A stretch of 64,000 nt of DNA from Leishmania mexicana MHOM/GT/2001/U1103 (taxonomy: Eukaryota; Euglenozoa; Kinetoplastea; Trypanosomatida; Trypanosomatidae). The DNA is taken from the NCBI RefSeq assembly GCF_000234665.1, contig NC_018337.1, positions 954,222-1,018,221 on the forward strand. The letters run 5' to 3'. The position numbers and the translations under genes were made by a program. Position 1 is the first letter of the stretch; every line of letters starts with the position of its first letter. Positions 54,001 through 64,000 of this stretch are shown here, piece after piece. The notes under the pieces are model-generated. The model ran no database searches and was not told the DNA's origin. It was given only the letters and a program-made list of their open reading frames with translations.

Positions 54001-55463
54001 CCGGTCTCGAAGATTTTGTGCACGAGTTCACGCAGCCGGCGACGTGCGAGCGCATTCGCCCTGTTGACCACCCTCTCCTCACGCAGCCGCTGAGCGCCGT
54101 GCAGTCTCGCTATGGCCCAGTAAGCCAGTCAGTCACGGACATGGTGCCAAGGGTGTGCGGTGCGGCGCGCCGGGAACCTGGCTTGCACTTCGCCTCCGCC
54201 TTCAGCGCTTGCTCTGAGGTCGACACGTGTGGTCTAGCGCGAGGCTACTGCGTTACGCTCTCTGGCAAGACGCTCCGTCTGCTGGAGAGGGAGGATGTCA
54301 CGTCGCATGGTCATAGCCCGGTGTTGCACCTCTTCCAGCGGTGCCTGTTGCAGGCGCGCGCGGTTGTGTGTAGCCGAACCGCTCCCTCTCTCAAGTCGTA
54401 CGTGGTGGACCTTGTGCGGCGCTCTGGCCACATCACGCTCGCGATAGGGGACGGTGGCAACGACGTCCCCATGCTGCAGGCGGCGCACGTCGGCGTCGGT
54501 GTGAAAGGGCGGGAGGGGAGCCAGGCGAAGCTCGCGTCCGACTTTGCGATCGGCCAGTTCCGCTTCTTATCAAAGCTGATTCTCGTGCACGGGCATACCG
54601 CCTATCAGCGCACAGCCATGATTGTGCAGCAGAGCTTCTGGAAGACGGTGCTCATTGCGTGGGTGCAGGTGCTCTTCAACGTGTACACCGATTTTTCCGG
54701 CGTGTCCTACTGGGATTCGCTTAGCCTCACCTTGTACAACGCCATCCCCACCGTCCCCGTGACGTTTCTGTGCGTGATGGACATACCTCTCTCGCACTGG
54801 CTCCTGTGCACGACAACGCAGCTCTACACCATGTCCCAACGCGGCCGGTACTTCAACGCCACCACCTTCTACGGCTATGTTGCCCGAGCGCTTCTGCACG
54901 GAACCATGGTGTACTACTTCTCCGCCGCGCTTCAGCGCGGCGCTGGGGCGATCATGACGAATGGATGGGTGCTCGACCGCAGCTGCGACTTTTACGCGCC
55001 GTACATCGCTGTCGTGACGGTGCACACTTACACGGTGTGTACGGAGTCTCACGCCATCACGATCGCGCACTGGTTCTGCTTTCTCTTCTCTATCTGGACG
55101 TGCTTCCTCAGCTTCTGGCTGTACGCGCGCGCACCGGCGTCGCCGAATGAGACCTTCTCGGTGCTCCTCCGGAACCCATCCTTCTACTTGTCGTACCTGG
55201 GTCTGTTCACCTCCGTGTGCGTGTCGCTCGCCATCTATGCTATACCGAAGTTGCTGTGGTTCCCCGATACCCTGCAGCTGGAGAGGCTGCTGCTGGTGCA
55301 TGTGCGGCGGACGCGCGCGTGGCACCGCGACTTGCCAGTCCATGTCCTCCGCACCTTCTTCCAGGAGGACAATCCCTCACACTTTTGGAAGTCCATTTCG
55401 CTTTATCACGCGCTGCGCTACTCTCCGCCTCCGCGGCAAACCTTCACTGTCGCGGCGGATTAG
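51012..55463 (+). CDS. P4-ATPase, phospholipid-translocating (flippase), 1483 aa
   Basis: It starts MRKWVQQRFAKPAKD. The N-terminal P4 signature (RYNIFTFLPLNLWEQFHRP) leads into TM1-2 near residues 60-100. The actuator loop has DGET at 176-179, the phosphorylation site is DKTGT with Asp591, the nucleotide domain has KGADEKVLPR, and LTGDKTET and GDGGNDVPM (about residue 1147) close the P domain. Six further membrane segments follow from about residue 1200 to 1430. P4-ATPases flip phospholipids from the outer to the inner leaflet, usually with a CDC50/LEM3 partner; the Leishmania miltefosine transporter is one, but is encoded elsewhere. Two oddities: a Ser/Pro/Ala-rich insertion at about residues 195-415 and GWK after DGET instead of the common NLK. 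All catalytic residues seem present. The substrate cannot be told from the sequence. Confidence 0.95.
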   Translation: MRKWVQQRFAKPAKDRSCEQRTIQLGDPHGRTNFCDNRIYSSRYNIFTFLPLNLWEQFHRPINIYFVLVVALQFIPSVAPVSPLTTIFPITVAFLVNTVKEGIDDLRRHRQDVEVNERVYQRVRPGTLKLEDVMSADIRVGDVLILHPFEVVPSDVVILLTSHDGGSAYITTESLDGETGWKQRFAIMHQLFRYSQAAASPVPSLSHCDGPTFRATAAPDSDAAGVHASTEKTMGEFTDAQVWDSRRCCGTAEDHQLHCLRYAFCSRLVLCSEGPNAQLHSYHGAATVRAPRSSSQTWRESWPSRSSIGGTAGDAVKAGGAAPESPPGCCYGSFPAPAALPISADLGEAFPCHLPMPGMVPLPLRQRATRTPYSKVVDSFPSIVEERSRLLESDGPSQASALPRQSSSERQAGAYDYFDGPEQTLSVTIDNVVYSSSRIGNTHFVITLVVFTGRETKMSMTRNVLPSKWATIDNRFNYLTVLIFLVQFILVSTCAFVSCLHLKAHAPLWYLGGSVDPVKASEYFPILPLRYLMMLSPMVPLSFKVMVEVSKAYVSYVIRWDEDMRTEVESVSVNNSALAEELGQVEYILSDKTGTLTANTMTFRALATADDTVFSATTEDFIESDLHRPLAEVGKAIKATTVRGQHEDYYLMLSMVFCNTIEPTLSLQFSANGSVAYGARSTRSSGVSTNGNASFSSRWMSSSPDEVALVEGAEQCGFPLRQRSRTHGTVGLWGEAGALLEVEVVRTLPFSSDRGMMSVLVCCPAVAVKSAEAEVSDTANEGSAFSPMSYVLLIKGADEKVLPRCTDAYSRSHREDIANRLAGFSREGLRTLVYGYRIVADEEVKEALRRFAAVEAGFASAIVREAELQHIYALLEHDFTYCGMTAVKDELQEGVPQTLTQLRHANIRVWMLTGDKTETAKQTAVACGLLTSADRVITLTPPNEDLLTPEDHLAYVSEKLFEIKGLLVQEGSAAEMTMLTRWQKVRGWCRRFFFERSGLEDFVHEFTQPATCERIRPVDHPLLTQPLSAVQSRYGPVSQSVTDMVPRVCGAARREPGLHFASAFSACSEVDTCGLARGYCVTLSGKTLRLLEREDVTSHGHSPVLHLFQRCLLQARAVVCSRTAPSLKSYVVDLVRRSGHITLAIGDGGNDVPMLQAAHVGVGVKGREGSQAKLASDFAIGQFRFLSKLILVHGHTAYQRTAMIVQQSFWKTVLIAWVQVLFNVYTDFSGVSYWDSLSLTLYNAIPTVPVTFLCVMDIPLSHWLLCTTTQLYTMSQRGRYFNATTFYGYVARALLHGTMVYYFSAALQRGAGAIMTNGWVLDRSCDFYAPYIAVVTVHTYTVCTESHAITIAHWFCFLFSIWTCFLSFWLYARAPASPNETFSVLLRNPSFYLSYLGLFTSVCVSLAIYAIPKLLWFPDTLQLERLLLVHVRRTRAWHRDLPVHVLRTFFQEDNPSHFWKSISLYHALRYSPPPRQTFTVAAD

Positions 55464-56320
55464 GAAGCGGCGGCTTGGTTGATATCCGTGATGAGACGAA
55501 GTTGCTGGCTGCCCCGTCCCTCCTCCTTGAGCGGAACGGAGAGCCGGAGAAAAGGAGAAAGAGGCACACTCGCTGAGCAGGCCTAATGTGCGAGGAGGCA
55601 CTCGTCACCAAAGTCGAGCCGGGGATGCTGTCGTCAGTCGCGCGCACACAGCTTTCGTCCCCTCCTGGCTGACACAGGGGTGGGGTTCATGTGTGCGCGT
55701 AGCGGGTATTGGTCGTATGGGGTCTCTGCTTCTCTTGCTGCTGTCTTGTGCTGCAACCGTTGGCCCCTCCCCCACCCTCACCTGGCTGAAAGAAACAAAA
55801 AACGGACAAGCGCGTGCAGCTTCCTTGACCGGCGCGGAGGTTGGGCCATCGCGTCATCGCTCAGGCCAAGGTGACTACACAGCGAAGCGACGCGCCCTCT
55901 TCTCTTTTTCATCTCTGGACGCACCTTCCCTCGCCGTCTCCAGCCGGACACGTGCTCGCGCGGGGAAGGTGGTTTGGAGGAGCGCGCGAAGGGAAGGCGA
56001 GGGTTCGCGGTTTGGGTTCCACGCCTTCGACACGTTTGATGTGTTGATGTGCGCGTTTGCGCGTGTTGCGTGACACGGAGGCACGTTTTTCATGCTCTAC
56101 ATTCTCTTACCCTCTGCTTCACCTTGCCCGCGTCTTTGCCTCTCATCTTTGTTGTGTTACTTTCTTGTTCGCGCCGAGCAGACTCGCTCACGACACGGAC
56201 GGACACAGAGGAGAGAGAGCGAACAAGACCGCCGGGCAACCACGGTCCCCCGAGGTGGCCACTGGGCGGCCCGCTGCGCGTCTTTTTCTCTTGTCTTTCT
56301 TCACGCATCTTCGATGCCGA
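55464..56320 (+). other. Intergenic/UTR DNA, 0.86 kb
   Basis: Contains the 3' UTR of the P4-ATPase and lead-in to a degenerate coding region. Short open frames occur but have no ATG-led recognisable product. A T/C tract at 56279-56302 could have been the splice signal of the downstream pseudogene. Confidence 0.5.
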
Positions 56321-59300
56321 ATGCTTGCCACTCGCGCTTGCTTGCTCGCAGCATCCCAGCGGCGGGCTCTTTGGTGGCCACGCGCTAGTCAAAAGCCAGA
56401 CGGCGTGAAATGCGCGCCGGATGATGCGATGGGAGCTTGTTTACTCCCTGACGCGGTGATTGACGCGTGTGTGCCACGGCGAGCAGCATCTAGCGTGGCC
56501 TCTGGTGCCTGTACGCCATGGCCTCCTGCTATTTTCGCGTCGCTCCTGTTACGCATTCCGTCTGCTCCAATGTGCCTGCGTGGGTGCGGCGCGGAAACTA
56601 AAGACCAACGAGCATCCTTGCCTGGTGAGGTACTGCATGTTAGCCATTTCTCTGGCGAGGCTTCGCAGACACCGGCGTGCTGCACTGTCGGCACGCTGTA
56701 CGACGCACTAGCCCACGCACAGCGCTGCTCCTTGACTGCGGCTCCTTCCCTTGAGGTGTTCTTTGTGCATCTCGCATCCTTCGCGCCGCTGTTTCTGCGC
56801 CTTGCCCCCGCCAGCCACCCCGGTAGCACCGCCCGCCAAGACAGCGCTGAGATGCTTGTGGGATACTGTGCGGGGAGGACGGCCTCGTTATATTCCACTT
56901 TGCACCCCTTCATGCGACGGGTGATTCGCGAGGTGCGCGTGTCATGGCAACCGTGGCTATCTTCGCCCAAGATAGCAAGAGCCATTGCTGCTGCTGCTGG
57001 CGGTGCTGACATTGATGGGGGTAACGAGCGCTCTGTGCGCGAGCACGTCTCGCCGTCTTCCATGCGCAAGTCCGCGGCTTCTTCTCTGGAAACGATGCGT
57101 TGCTTGCCCGGTGACGGTGGCTGTTCAAGCACGTGTGCAGGCGAGCATCAATATGCGTGCACGTCACAGGATGCCGTAACGGCTGAGAACGCGTGGCGGC
57201 CACTGCTGGAGCATGTGCCGCCGTTCTTCGTGGCTACTGCGCGGGTACAGGCGAGTTTGCGGCGCGCGTACTCAGACAAGGCGCTGCGCCTGTTGGATGC
57301 GTGGTCATCTCAACGCCACGTGCATGTTGTCGCACCCCTTGCCGCCGTGGCACGCGCTGAGTGTAGAAATCCTTCACGTTTGCATTGGAAAGACAGCCGA
57401 TGCTGTGGCCCGTACGTGGAGGCGACGCCGTGTGGAACGGCTATTCGAGCTCCATCGCTAGAGCAGTGCCTGCAGGCCGGCTGTCCCGCCCGGCTAATCT
57501 ATAATCCGCCGCACACACCTGCCACACTTCACGAAAAGTACACGCTTTAACATTGCGTCGACGACTGCGAACCGGGGCTGATGCACATGGCACTTGCGCT
57601 GGTGTGCGCCGTGGTCCCTTCGACTCCTCAGCCACTCTCTGTCGTGCGCCAGATTTTCTCAGACCACCAGCAGCAGCAGTGCTCGCTCCAGCAGCGAGAA
57701 GGGCACACTGGAGAAGCAATGAAAGCGGCGGATGGGCTGGATGTTGCACCGGCAGCGGCTCGCGCCGTGTGCGCGTCTTTCTTCCCATGTGTGGAGGTGC
57801 TGCTGGACCATCCACAGCTCGCTTTTGCAGTGCAGGTGATAGACAGGTCAACCGGCTGTGTGTGTGTACGCTTTCCGGTACCAAGCGAAGCTGGTGCGAA
57901 GACGGCAGCGTCATCCAGAAGACTGAAAGAGCTTCAGTGCAGTTGCATCCGTTGTTTTCGCATGCGCAGCGTGGCAGGGCGGATGCGGCGCTCTCTGTGC
58001 CGGAGAAGATGCAGCACATGGCGGTGCTAACGGAGGTGCCGCGGCCTCAAGACAAGCGCGTCGCTCCTTTCGACATCTCACATGTGTGCACTGTTCGATT
58101 CCACGATGCGAGGGATGGGGTATTGACCGAGTCGCTGGAGGCTCTGCTGCAGCTGCTGGAAAAACAGGCAGCAACGACGCTTGCACTAGGGGGCGCATCG
58201 CATCCAGAGCAGGTCTCTTTTGTTGGCGTGAGCGAAGTTACAGGTCTCGGTGACGAGGCTCCCATTCAATGGGATGCATCGACAGCAGTGCATGAGGCAT
58301 GGAACGCTCAGGAATCGCCGCGCCTCGTGCTTCTCCTCACCGCTGTCCGCAACGATTCAAGTGGCATGGATGTGGTTGCCGTTGAGGGACGTGCACTGTG
58401 CTCGCAGCTGTGGAGGATGAGGGCCGATGACGCGACTACGTCTGCAGCGGACAACGAACAGATGACAGCCGCCAAAGAAGGACTTTTGCCCTTTCTCGCC
58501 AGACTACTGCGCTCGCCGACGTTGGTGAAGGTGCTGCCATCCTCCGCGTTCGCGGAAGACTCTGTCTGTGGCGTACACAGTCTGCGGCAACACGGCCCTT
58601 CTGCCGTGCGCTGGCTACTCGACTCCCTTCGCAGTGAAGCGCTCACTAGTGTGTGCAGCCTTGAGCGCATCGTGCACTACGTCGGCTACCCGGTCGACGG
58701 TGCCATGCCGCTTACGCTGGCGAGCGAGGCCGACTCGCTACTAGCGTCCACCATCCTTGCTCGTTACAGGAGCGCCATTGACACAACAACAACACAGCGA
58801 GAGAGCGGCAGTGATCGTGAGACTAGAGTCTCTGCGCTAGAGCAAAGCACGCCTGCCCGTGTCATCTGTGGAGCTGCGACGATCTCTCTCGCTGCCTCGC
58901 TGCTTCTGCAGTATCACGCGCAAGAGCACCGGTTGCACATGCCCGACAAAGAACGCGGAACGGATAATGATCGGAGCGCGACTGAGTCGACACTGGGGAT
59001 GGCCCTGTCGTGCGCCCTGCAGCGTTGGGCGCGGGAACCGGCTCTGGCGCGCCAGCACGGACTCGCCCTGCGCCTGGAGCGATTTCAGCGGTGGCTGGCA
59101 CACGCTACGGCCGCAAAAGTGGACGATCTCATCGTGTCTTCTCGGGTCTCTTCCGATGCGGAGGCACGGCACCTTACCATGGCCTTTGCTGCCAAGCAGC
59201 GATGCCTTGGCAGCCCGGAAGTGACTCTTCGGGACCTTGTCTGCCGCTTTGGGCCGGAGCCGCTACCCAGCCCGTGCTGGATGCGTGGAGGGCAAACGGC

Positions 59301-60656
59301 ACACGGCCAACAAGTCAAAAGCCGTTGTTGCGATGCCGGTGTAGCAGCGGTGATGGACACGGGGGCCAGATAGTCCGTGCAAAGAGACCCGACTCAGAGG
59401 AAGGTTCTTCTCTGCCGTTCTCTGCGGAGGTTTCTGCGTCGGAAGGACACGTGGATGTCGATGCTCTCGTGTATGACGCGGTGTTCCAGGAGGCGGCTGC
59501 GGTGCTTCAGGCAGTAGAAAGGCATGCGTCGCTCACCAAAGTAGGGGACTCGGGCGCCGCGACGAGCACTCCGCTCCATAACGACACCGGTCTCTCACTA
59601 ACTCCAATAGTGGCGTCGACCGACGCTGCATGCTCTCCTCCCCCTCCGCCCCCGTGTTCGCCACGGTCGGGCACCTGCGCGACGTCAGGTGCGGGTGGTT
59701 TAGTCGAGGAAAACTCGCTACGGAGTTACCTGTCGACGCTTTTCGATGAGCATGACGCAAGGCCGATGACAACGACATCGCTGCAGACGCGTATCCCGGC
59801 TGCGCAGTCATCTGCTTTGACGTCGTCGGCACCGCGACCGGAGAGGGTGACAACAGGCGCGGAACCTGTCGCGGCACTGAATGTGATGCCGTCGCTGCGA
59901 TCATCTAAAGCGACTTATGACGCAACGGATCTGTCCACTGACCGCCTCCCCGCCGCCCCTGCCTCTCACCCAGCTGCATGTGGTTTTGAAGATAGCGGGA
60001 AGGACGACCCACCCACGGCGAAGGACCCGGTCAGCAGCACTCGTGCTTTGCCGATGGGCTTTCTCTACGGCCCCGCCTCCCCCATCACCACCTCTAAATC
60101 TTCCACAGCACCAAGGCTGGCGAACGCGAAGAGCGGCGCAGGCGAGCTGAACCACCCCGTAAACTTTCCAGTGTCTCCCGGCTTGCATGGCAGTCAAGAA
60201 GCGCCGCGACAAGGATGGCCGCCGGCGCCGAACCAGTCAGCATTCATCATGGAGTCCGAAAAATCAGCACCGTCCTCTCCGCAGTCGCCTTCGGCAGTGC
60301 TCGCCACATACCAGCCACCATCGCGCGACGCCAACTTTGCACCAGTGGCGCGTTTTGACCGCTTCGCACCGTGGAGGCACTCAGGGCCCAGTGCACCAAA
60401 CCGGCAGGGCTCACCTCCTTCTCCGCCACCGCAGTCGCTGTTCTCCTCTTCATGTGCGATGCCGTCCACGCGTCAGAACGAGTCAGCCCACCCGCCGCGG
60501 TCAGCGTCTCCTTCCTTCGCCGCACCCACGTGGTCGTCACTGGGGACGCTTTTCTCCTTCGACCCCACGGACGGCGAGCGGGTTCGCTTGAGATGGCTGC
60601 TGGTCGACACCCTTCGCAGTACCACTAAGCGACCACCGCCATCGCCGCGCCGTTGA
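56321..60656 (+). pseudogene. Multiply frameshifted conserved-type gene, possible remnant of a DEDD 3'-5' exonuclease-like protein
   Basis: No single frame spans this interval, but successive frames carry protein-like sequence end to end. Segments are: ATG 56321 to about 57356 (start MLATRACLLAASQRRALWW, resembling a mitochondrial presequence); a shift to a frame carrying SVEILHVCIGKTADAV that stops at 57461; 57581 to about 57940 back in the first frame (CVEVLLDHPQLAFAVQVID); about 57940 to 59270 in a third frame; then about 59290 to the stop at 60656. The third segment, with LVLLLTAVRNDSSGMDVV and LLRSPTLVKVL, vaguely recalls RNase D-like exonucleases but clear catalytic acidic residues are not evident. 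The last ~350 residues are Pro/Ser-rich. At least four disruptions among intact neighbours suggest a decayed gene; sequencing or assembly indels are the alternative. Confidence 0.6.
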
Positions 60657-61403
60657 CGACGTCACCACCTGCGCCCCGCATCGACTCCGCATGGAGTCGT
60701 TTTTGTTTTGTCTTTAGCCTTGTTTTTGCGTGCTGTTACGGCAGCGCCACGCGGGTTCCCCTACCCCTTCACCTGCCGCCTCCGCACCTTGCGTGAAAGA
60801 GCGGCGAAAGCGCAAGGCGGTGTGCCGCCTCACGTCGAGTTGCTTCGTCTGATTTTTTTTTCTTCCGTGCTTCTTCTCTGCTTTAGCTCTGCTCTTGCGC
60901 CGCTTCTTGTGTGCGTGTATGCGTGTGCGTGTGTTTGGTTGGCTTCCGCTGTTTTGCGTGCTAAAGAATCTTGGTCCGTCTCTGGGCTTTGGGATGTGTG
61001 GGTGTGGGTGGGAAGATTGAGACGCTGCTGCACCCCGCACCACTGCTGGGGATGCGTGCCGCCAACCGCCAGAATCGGACAAAGGGACAAATGCCTACTC
61101 GCAGTCGACGCCGTCGTTGCCGGCTTACCGGTCCTCTCATGTGAGACGTATACGTTCTCTCTTCCTTGTGCACACCCTCCTTTCTTGTGCATCCTCCTCT
61201 CCCGTGTTCTGGCGCGCTCACTCGCCCATCACCAACGTCTTCCACCATCAACCTGTACAGGTACTGCATACATCACAGCTTCGTTTGGTTTCTTGTGTTG
61301 CTTTTTTTTGTGACGAACTTCACAGCCGTCTCCCCATCTGTTCCTCTCACTTTCTCGTCTTGCAGTCTTTCTCCGTTCCCCCCTCCCATATTTGCATGCT
61401 GCG
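60657..61403 (+). other. Intergenic/UTR DNA, 0.75 kb
   Basis: T/G-rich then C/T-rich spacer before the CNNM-type gene. No gene is seen. Confidence 0.6.
61330..61365 (+). promoter_or_regulatory. Candidate spliced-leader acceptor for the CNNM-type gene
   Basis: A C/T tract at 61330-61360 is followed by TGCAG with AG at 61364-61365, a textbook acceptor. The 5' UTR would be 38 nt to the ATG at 61404. Confidence 0.6.
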
Positions 61404-63230
61404 ATGCTGTTATTCTCGGCTGGTCAAGGCAGAATGCGGCTCCAACTTCCGTTCATGTCTGGCCGGCGCTCCGCCGCGACGCTGTCGCTTCTCCAACTCC
61501 TTCTTGCCCTCGTGCTAGCACTCGCTGCGTTCCAGGCGACGGCGGCCACAGCGGCCATGGGGGCTAAACACGCTTCCACGAACCATGCGGACGACGGGAT
61601 GACAGCGGAGGAGTCAGACGGGGGCATTGGCGCTTCTGGATGGATGTCGCTGATTGTTGTTGACTCCATCTTCTTGCTGTTTGCCGCCCTCTTCGCTGGC
61701 CTGACGCTGGCGTTGCTCGGCCTCGACACACTGTCGCTCGAGATTATCGCGGATAGCGGCTCCGAACCAGACAAGACGTACGCACAGAAGATTTTGCCCA
61801 TCCGTCACCTCGGTAACCAGCTCCTGTGCACGCTTATTTTGGGCAACGTAATGGTGAACACCCTCATCGCGCAGATCACCGACTCGCACATCCACGGCTG
61901 GGTGGCGACGGTGGTCTCCACCGCGCTGACAACGCTCGGCGGCGAGGTGATTCCGCAAGCCCTCATGTCAGCGCACGCGCTGCAGGTCGGCTCCAAGTCG
62001 GCGCCGCTCGTGAAGTTCTTTGTGTGCATCTTCTGGCCTGTCTGCAAGCCTCTGAGCATGATTCTTGACAAGTTCATTGGCAAGGACCCTGGCCAGATTT
62101 ACGAGCGAAACGAGCTCAAGAAGCTCATGTTCATGCATGCCGCCCGCAGCGCCGAGTCTGGCATTGGCGCCGGCGAGGTCGATCTTATGGTGGGAGCCAT
62201 GGAACTGCACGAGAAGACGGTGATGGAGGTGATGACGCCGGTGAGTGATATGCTGATGCTGGAGGCTAATGAGCGGCTGAACGAGGAGACTATTCAGCTG
62301 ATCTCCGACCGCGGCCACAGCCGAATCCCGGTGTACCAAACCACAAAGAACAACGTCATTGGCGTGCTGTTCGCAAAGGACTTGCTCATGGCCAATCCGC
62401 AAGAGAACACGAAGGTGCTTCTGCTGGTGAAGTTCTACAACCGCCGCTGCCACGTTGTGCCCTCTGAAACAAAACTGATCTCGATGCTCAAGTACTTCCA
62501 GACCGGCAAGTCACACATCGCCCTCGTGCAGGAGGTGCAGCAGCGCCCCTACGGGGACCCGTACTACGAGGTGAAGGGTCTTGTGACCATGGAGGACATC
62601 ATTGAGGAGCTTATCCACAGCGAGATCTTTGACGAGTATGATGTTGACCCGCATCAGATTCAGCACACAGCGCTTGGCAACACCTCTAATTTGGCGAAGC
62701 GGCAGATCGGCCTCACCTCCAAGTGCTCGCGACGCGTCCACCTGAACTACAACGAGCTGCGTGCCGCTGCTCTCTTCCTGTGCGAGTCACTGCCCGAGCT
62801 CAGCATGGAGGATGTGTCGGCGCTGATGCAGGGCATGATGGAGTGCACCACCGTATACCGCGTCCGGACACCGAAGGACTCACGCGGCATGACTGACGAC
62901 GACAAGCAGAACGTGTGGCTTTATCGCGAGGGTGTGCCGTCGTCCGTGTTCACCCTCGTCGTGTCGGGACGCGTTGAAGTGTTTGCGGGAAAGGACTCGA
63001 TCGCGCTGGAGATGGGCAGTTGGTCATTGCTAGCGACCGATGCCCTTTCCTCTGACCTGTTTGTACCCACATTTAGCTGCCGTGTCGTTCAGGACTCGAC
63101 ACTCATGCAGATAACGCGGGAGGCCTATGTTGAAATGCTGCGTATATGCAATAACCCCGTAAGCGACACCTCGAGGACCGCCTCGTCGGCGGCGAATGCG
63201 GAGCGCAAGGCGTCCATGGAATCTATCTAG
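61404..63230 (+). CDS. CNNM/CorC-type transporter: DUF21, CBS pair, cNMP-binding-like C-terminus, 608 aa
   Basis: The frame opens at a TTG (61392), but I start at the ATG at 61404. The first ~50 residues are a hydrophobic signal peptide or anchor with LLQLLLALVLALAAF; a second ATG ten codons later is possible. Residues about 77-250 are the DUF21 transmembrane domain (GLTLALLGLDTLSLEI, LGNVMVNTLIAQ, GGEVIPQALMSAHAL). Two CBS domains follow at about 265-400 (VMEVMTPVSDM, RGHSRIPVYQTTKNNVIGV, LVTMEDIIEELI). Residues about 430-590 resemble the cyclic-nucleotide-binding-like domain of animal CNNM proteins (VFTLVVSGRVEVFAG). CNNM/CorC proteins mediate Mg2+ efflux or sensing at plasma or intracellular membranes; yeast Mam3 is a vacuolar relative. 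The domain order matches eukaryotic CNNMs fully. The metal and membrane cannot be told from the sequence. Confidence 0.93.
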   Translation: MLLFSAGQGRMRLQLPFMSGRRSAATLSLLQLLLALVLALAAFQATAATAAMGAKHASTNHADDGMTAEESDGGIGASGWMSLIVVDSIFLLFAALFAGLTLALLGLDTLSLEIIADSGSEPDKTYAQKILPIRHLGNQLLCTLILGNVMVNTLIAQITDSHIHGWVATVVSTALTTLGGEVIPQALMSAHALQVGSKSAPLVKFFVCIFWPVCKPLSMILDKFIGKDPGQIYERNELKKLMFMHAARSAESGIGAGEVDLMVGAMELHEKTVMEVMTPVSDMLMLEANERLNEETIQLISDRGHSRIPVYQTTKNNVIGVLFAKDLLMANPQENTKVLLLVKFYNRRCHVVPSETKLISMLKYFQTGKSHIALVQEVQQRPYGDPYYEVKGLVTMEDIIEELIHSEIFDEYDVDPHQIQHTALGNTSNLAKRQIGLTSKCSRRVHLNYNELRAAALFLCESLPELSMEDVSALMQGMMECTTVYRVRTPKDSRGMTDDDKQNVWLYREGVPSSVFTLVVSGRVEVFAGKDSIALEMGSWSLLATDALSSDLFVPTFSCRVVQDSTLMQITREAYVEMLRICNNPVSDTSRTASSAANAERKASMESI

Positions 63231-64000
63231 AGGAGGAGAAAACAAATGGGAAAAAATAGAACAGGAAAGGCGATCCGAGTCTGCATGTTGGCATGTGCTG
63301 GGCCTTCCTCATCTCGATATGTATACGCGCAAGACGATGCTCCCTTATTCTTCGCTCGCTTGCTCGTTGTGTGCGATCGACTTGACATCACCGCAGAGAT
63401 GCGTTTTTCTTTTTTTCTCTCGCGTTGATGTTCCCCTTTTCATCGTTACTGTGTTGTTGTCTTCTGCCCTGCGTATGTGCGTAGATTTTTGCTCGGGCGC
63501 CCATCACATGTGTGTCCGTCTCTGTCTCTCTCTGTGCGTGTGCGCACGTGGGGATGCATGCGTACCATTGCGCCGCCGTTGTCGTCTTCCTCGCCCTCCT
63601 CTTCAGTGGCCGCACCGCAGCCCTCACGTGTCTTTCTCTGACGCCCTCTCACTCTGCCCTGTACCGCAGCCGGCTCTTCCGCCTCTCCTTACGTGTTTTA
63701 CCCCGAAGGACGCCCGCCCGCCCTCGATCGATATTGAATGCGGCACTCCACTCTTCACGAAGGGGGAGGGGGGACGCGCAGCAGCAAACGAAAAGGGAAG
63801 AGGGGTGGTGGGGGCTGCGCCTCATTGTGAGCGGTAGAGAATGGGCGGCGAGGGTGCAAGAGGAGGCCACACGGAGGTGGATAAGAGGGAAGCAGAAGGG
63901 GCTGATAAGCGCAGCGATACGCCAGGGGTGGCTGACGACGACATGCGTTTCGCAGCTCGCTTGTTTAATCCCTTTCTTTTGGTCCTGTTTTCACTCTGCG
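63231..64000 (+). other. Probable 3' UTR, 0.77 kb to window end
   Basis: A T/C- and GT-rich opening followed by a G/A-rich end (63760-63910). Short open frames only. No gene is supported before the window edge. Confidence 0.55.

Overview
This window looks like a stretch of a Leishmania-type trypanosomatid chromosome. The evidence is that genes are intronless and sit in long same-strand runs. They are separated by kilobases of pyrimidine-rich, dinucleotide-repeat-rich DNA, and most start codons have a polypyrimidine tract followed by an AG upstream (spliced-leader acceptor layout). Several products are kinetoplastid-specific: flagellum attachment zone (FAZ) proteins, an Alba-RGG protein and a myristoyl-type acyl-CoA binding protein. 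From memory, the gene order resembles the Trypanosoma brucei chromosome 4 neighbourhood of ALBA3/ALBA4, which corresponds to L. major chromosome 34. The species cannot be fixed from the sequence.

Layout. (1) Bases 1-2988 on the minus strand hold the 5' part of a large repeat-bearing FAZ1-like gene that leaves the window; because it has no stop codon here it is easily missed. (2) Bases 2989-9198 are a divergent strand-switch region of lower GC with no convincing gene and one inverted degenerate retroposon-like copy. (3) From 9199 to the end everything is on the plus strand: a CC2D-like coiled-coil/C2 protein (9199-11808), an unknown coiled-coil protein (15076-16929), a FAZ1-domain repeat antigen with eight near-identical ~116-residue repeats (21681-26351), a shorter FAZ1-domain coiled-coil protein (27898-29571), an Alba-domain RGG protein (32446-33063), AP-3 mu adaptin (38944-40350), acyl-CoA binding protein (41375-41644), RUVBL2/reptin (45165-46616), mitochondrial SUV3-like RNA helicase (47623-49686), a P4-ATPase lipid flippase (51012-55463), a multiply frameshifted pseudogene (56321-60656) and a CNNM/CorC-type metal transporter (61404-63230).

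How the genes work together. As in other trypanosomatids, the plus-strand genes are probably one polycistronic transcription unit initiated in the strand-switch region, with each mRNA cut out by trans-splicing and polyadenylation; control would lie in UTRs rather than promoters. The clearest functional theme is at the left end. Three FAZ1-type domain proteins and a CC2D-like protein sit around the divergent start region, suggesting a cluster of structural genes for flagellum attachment. The right half is housekeeping: vesicle traffic, acyl-CoA handling, chromatin remodelling, mitochondrial RNA decay, lipid flipping and metal transport.

Corrections to start sites. Several genes have longer open frames beginning at GTG or TTG. 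I used the first plausible ATG, since trypanosomatid nuclear genes start at ATG.
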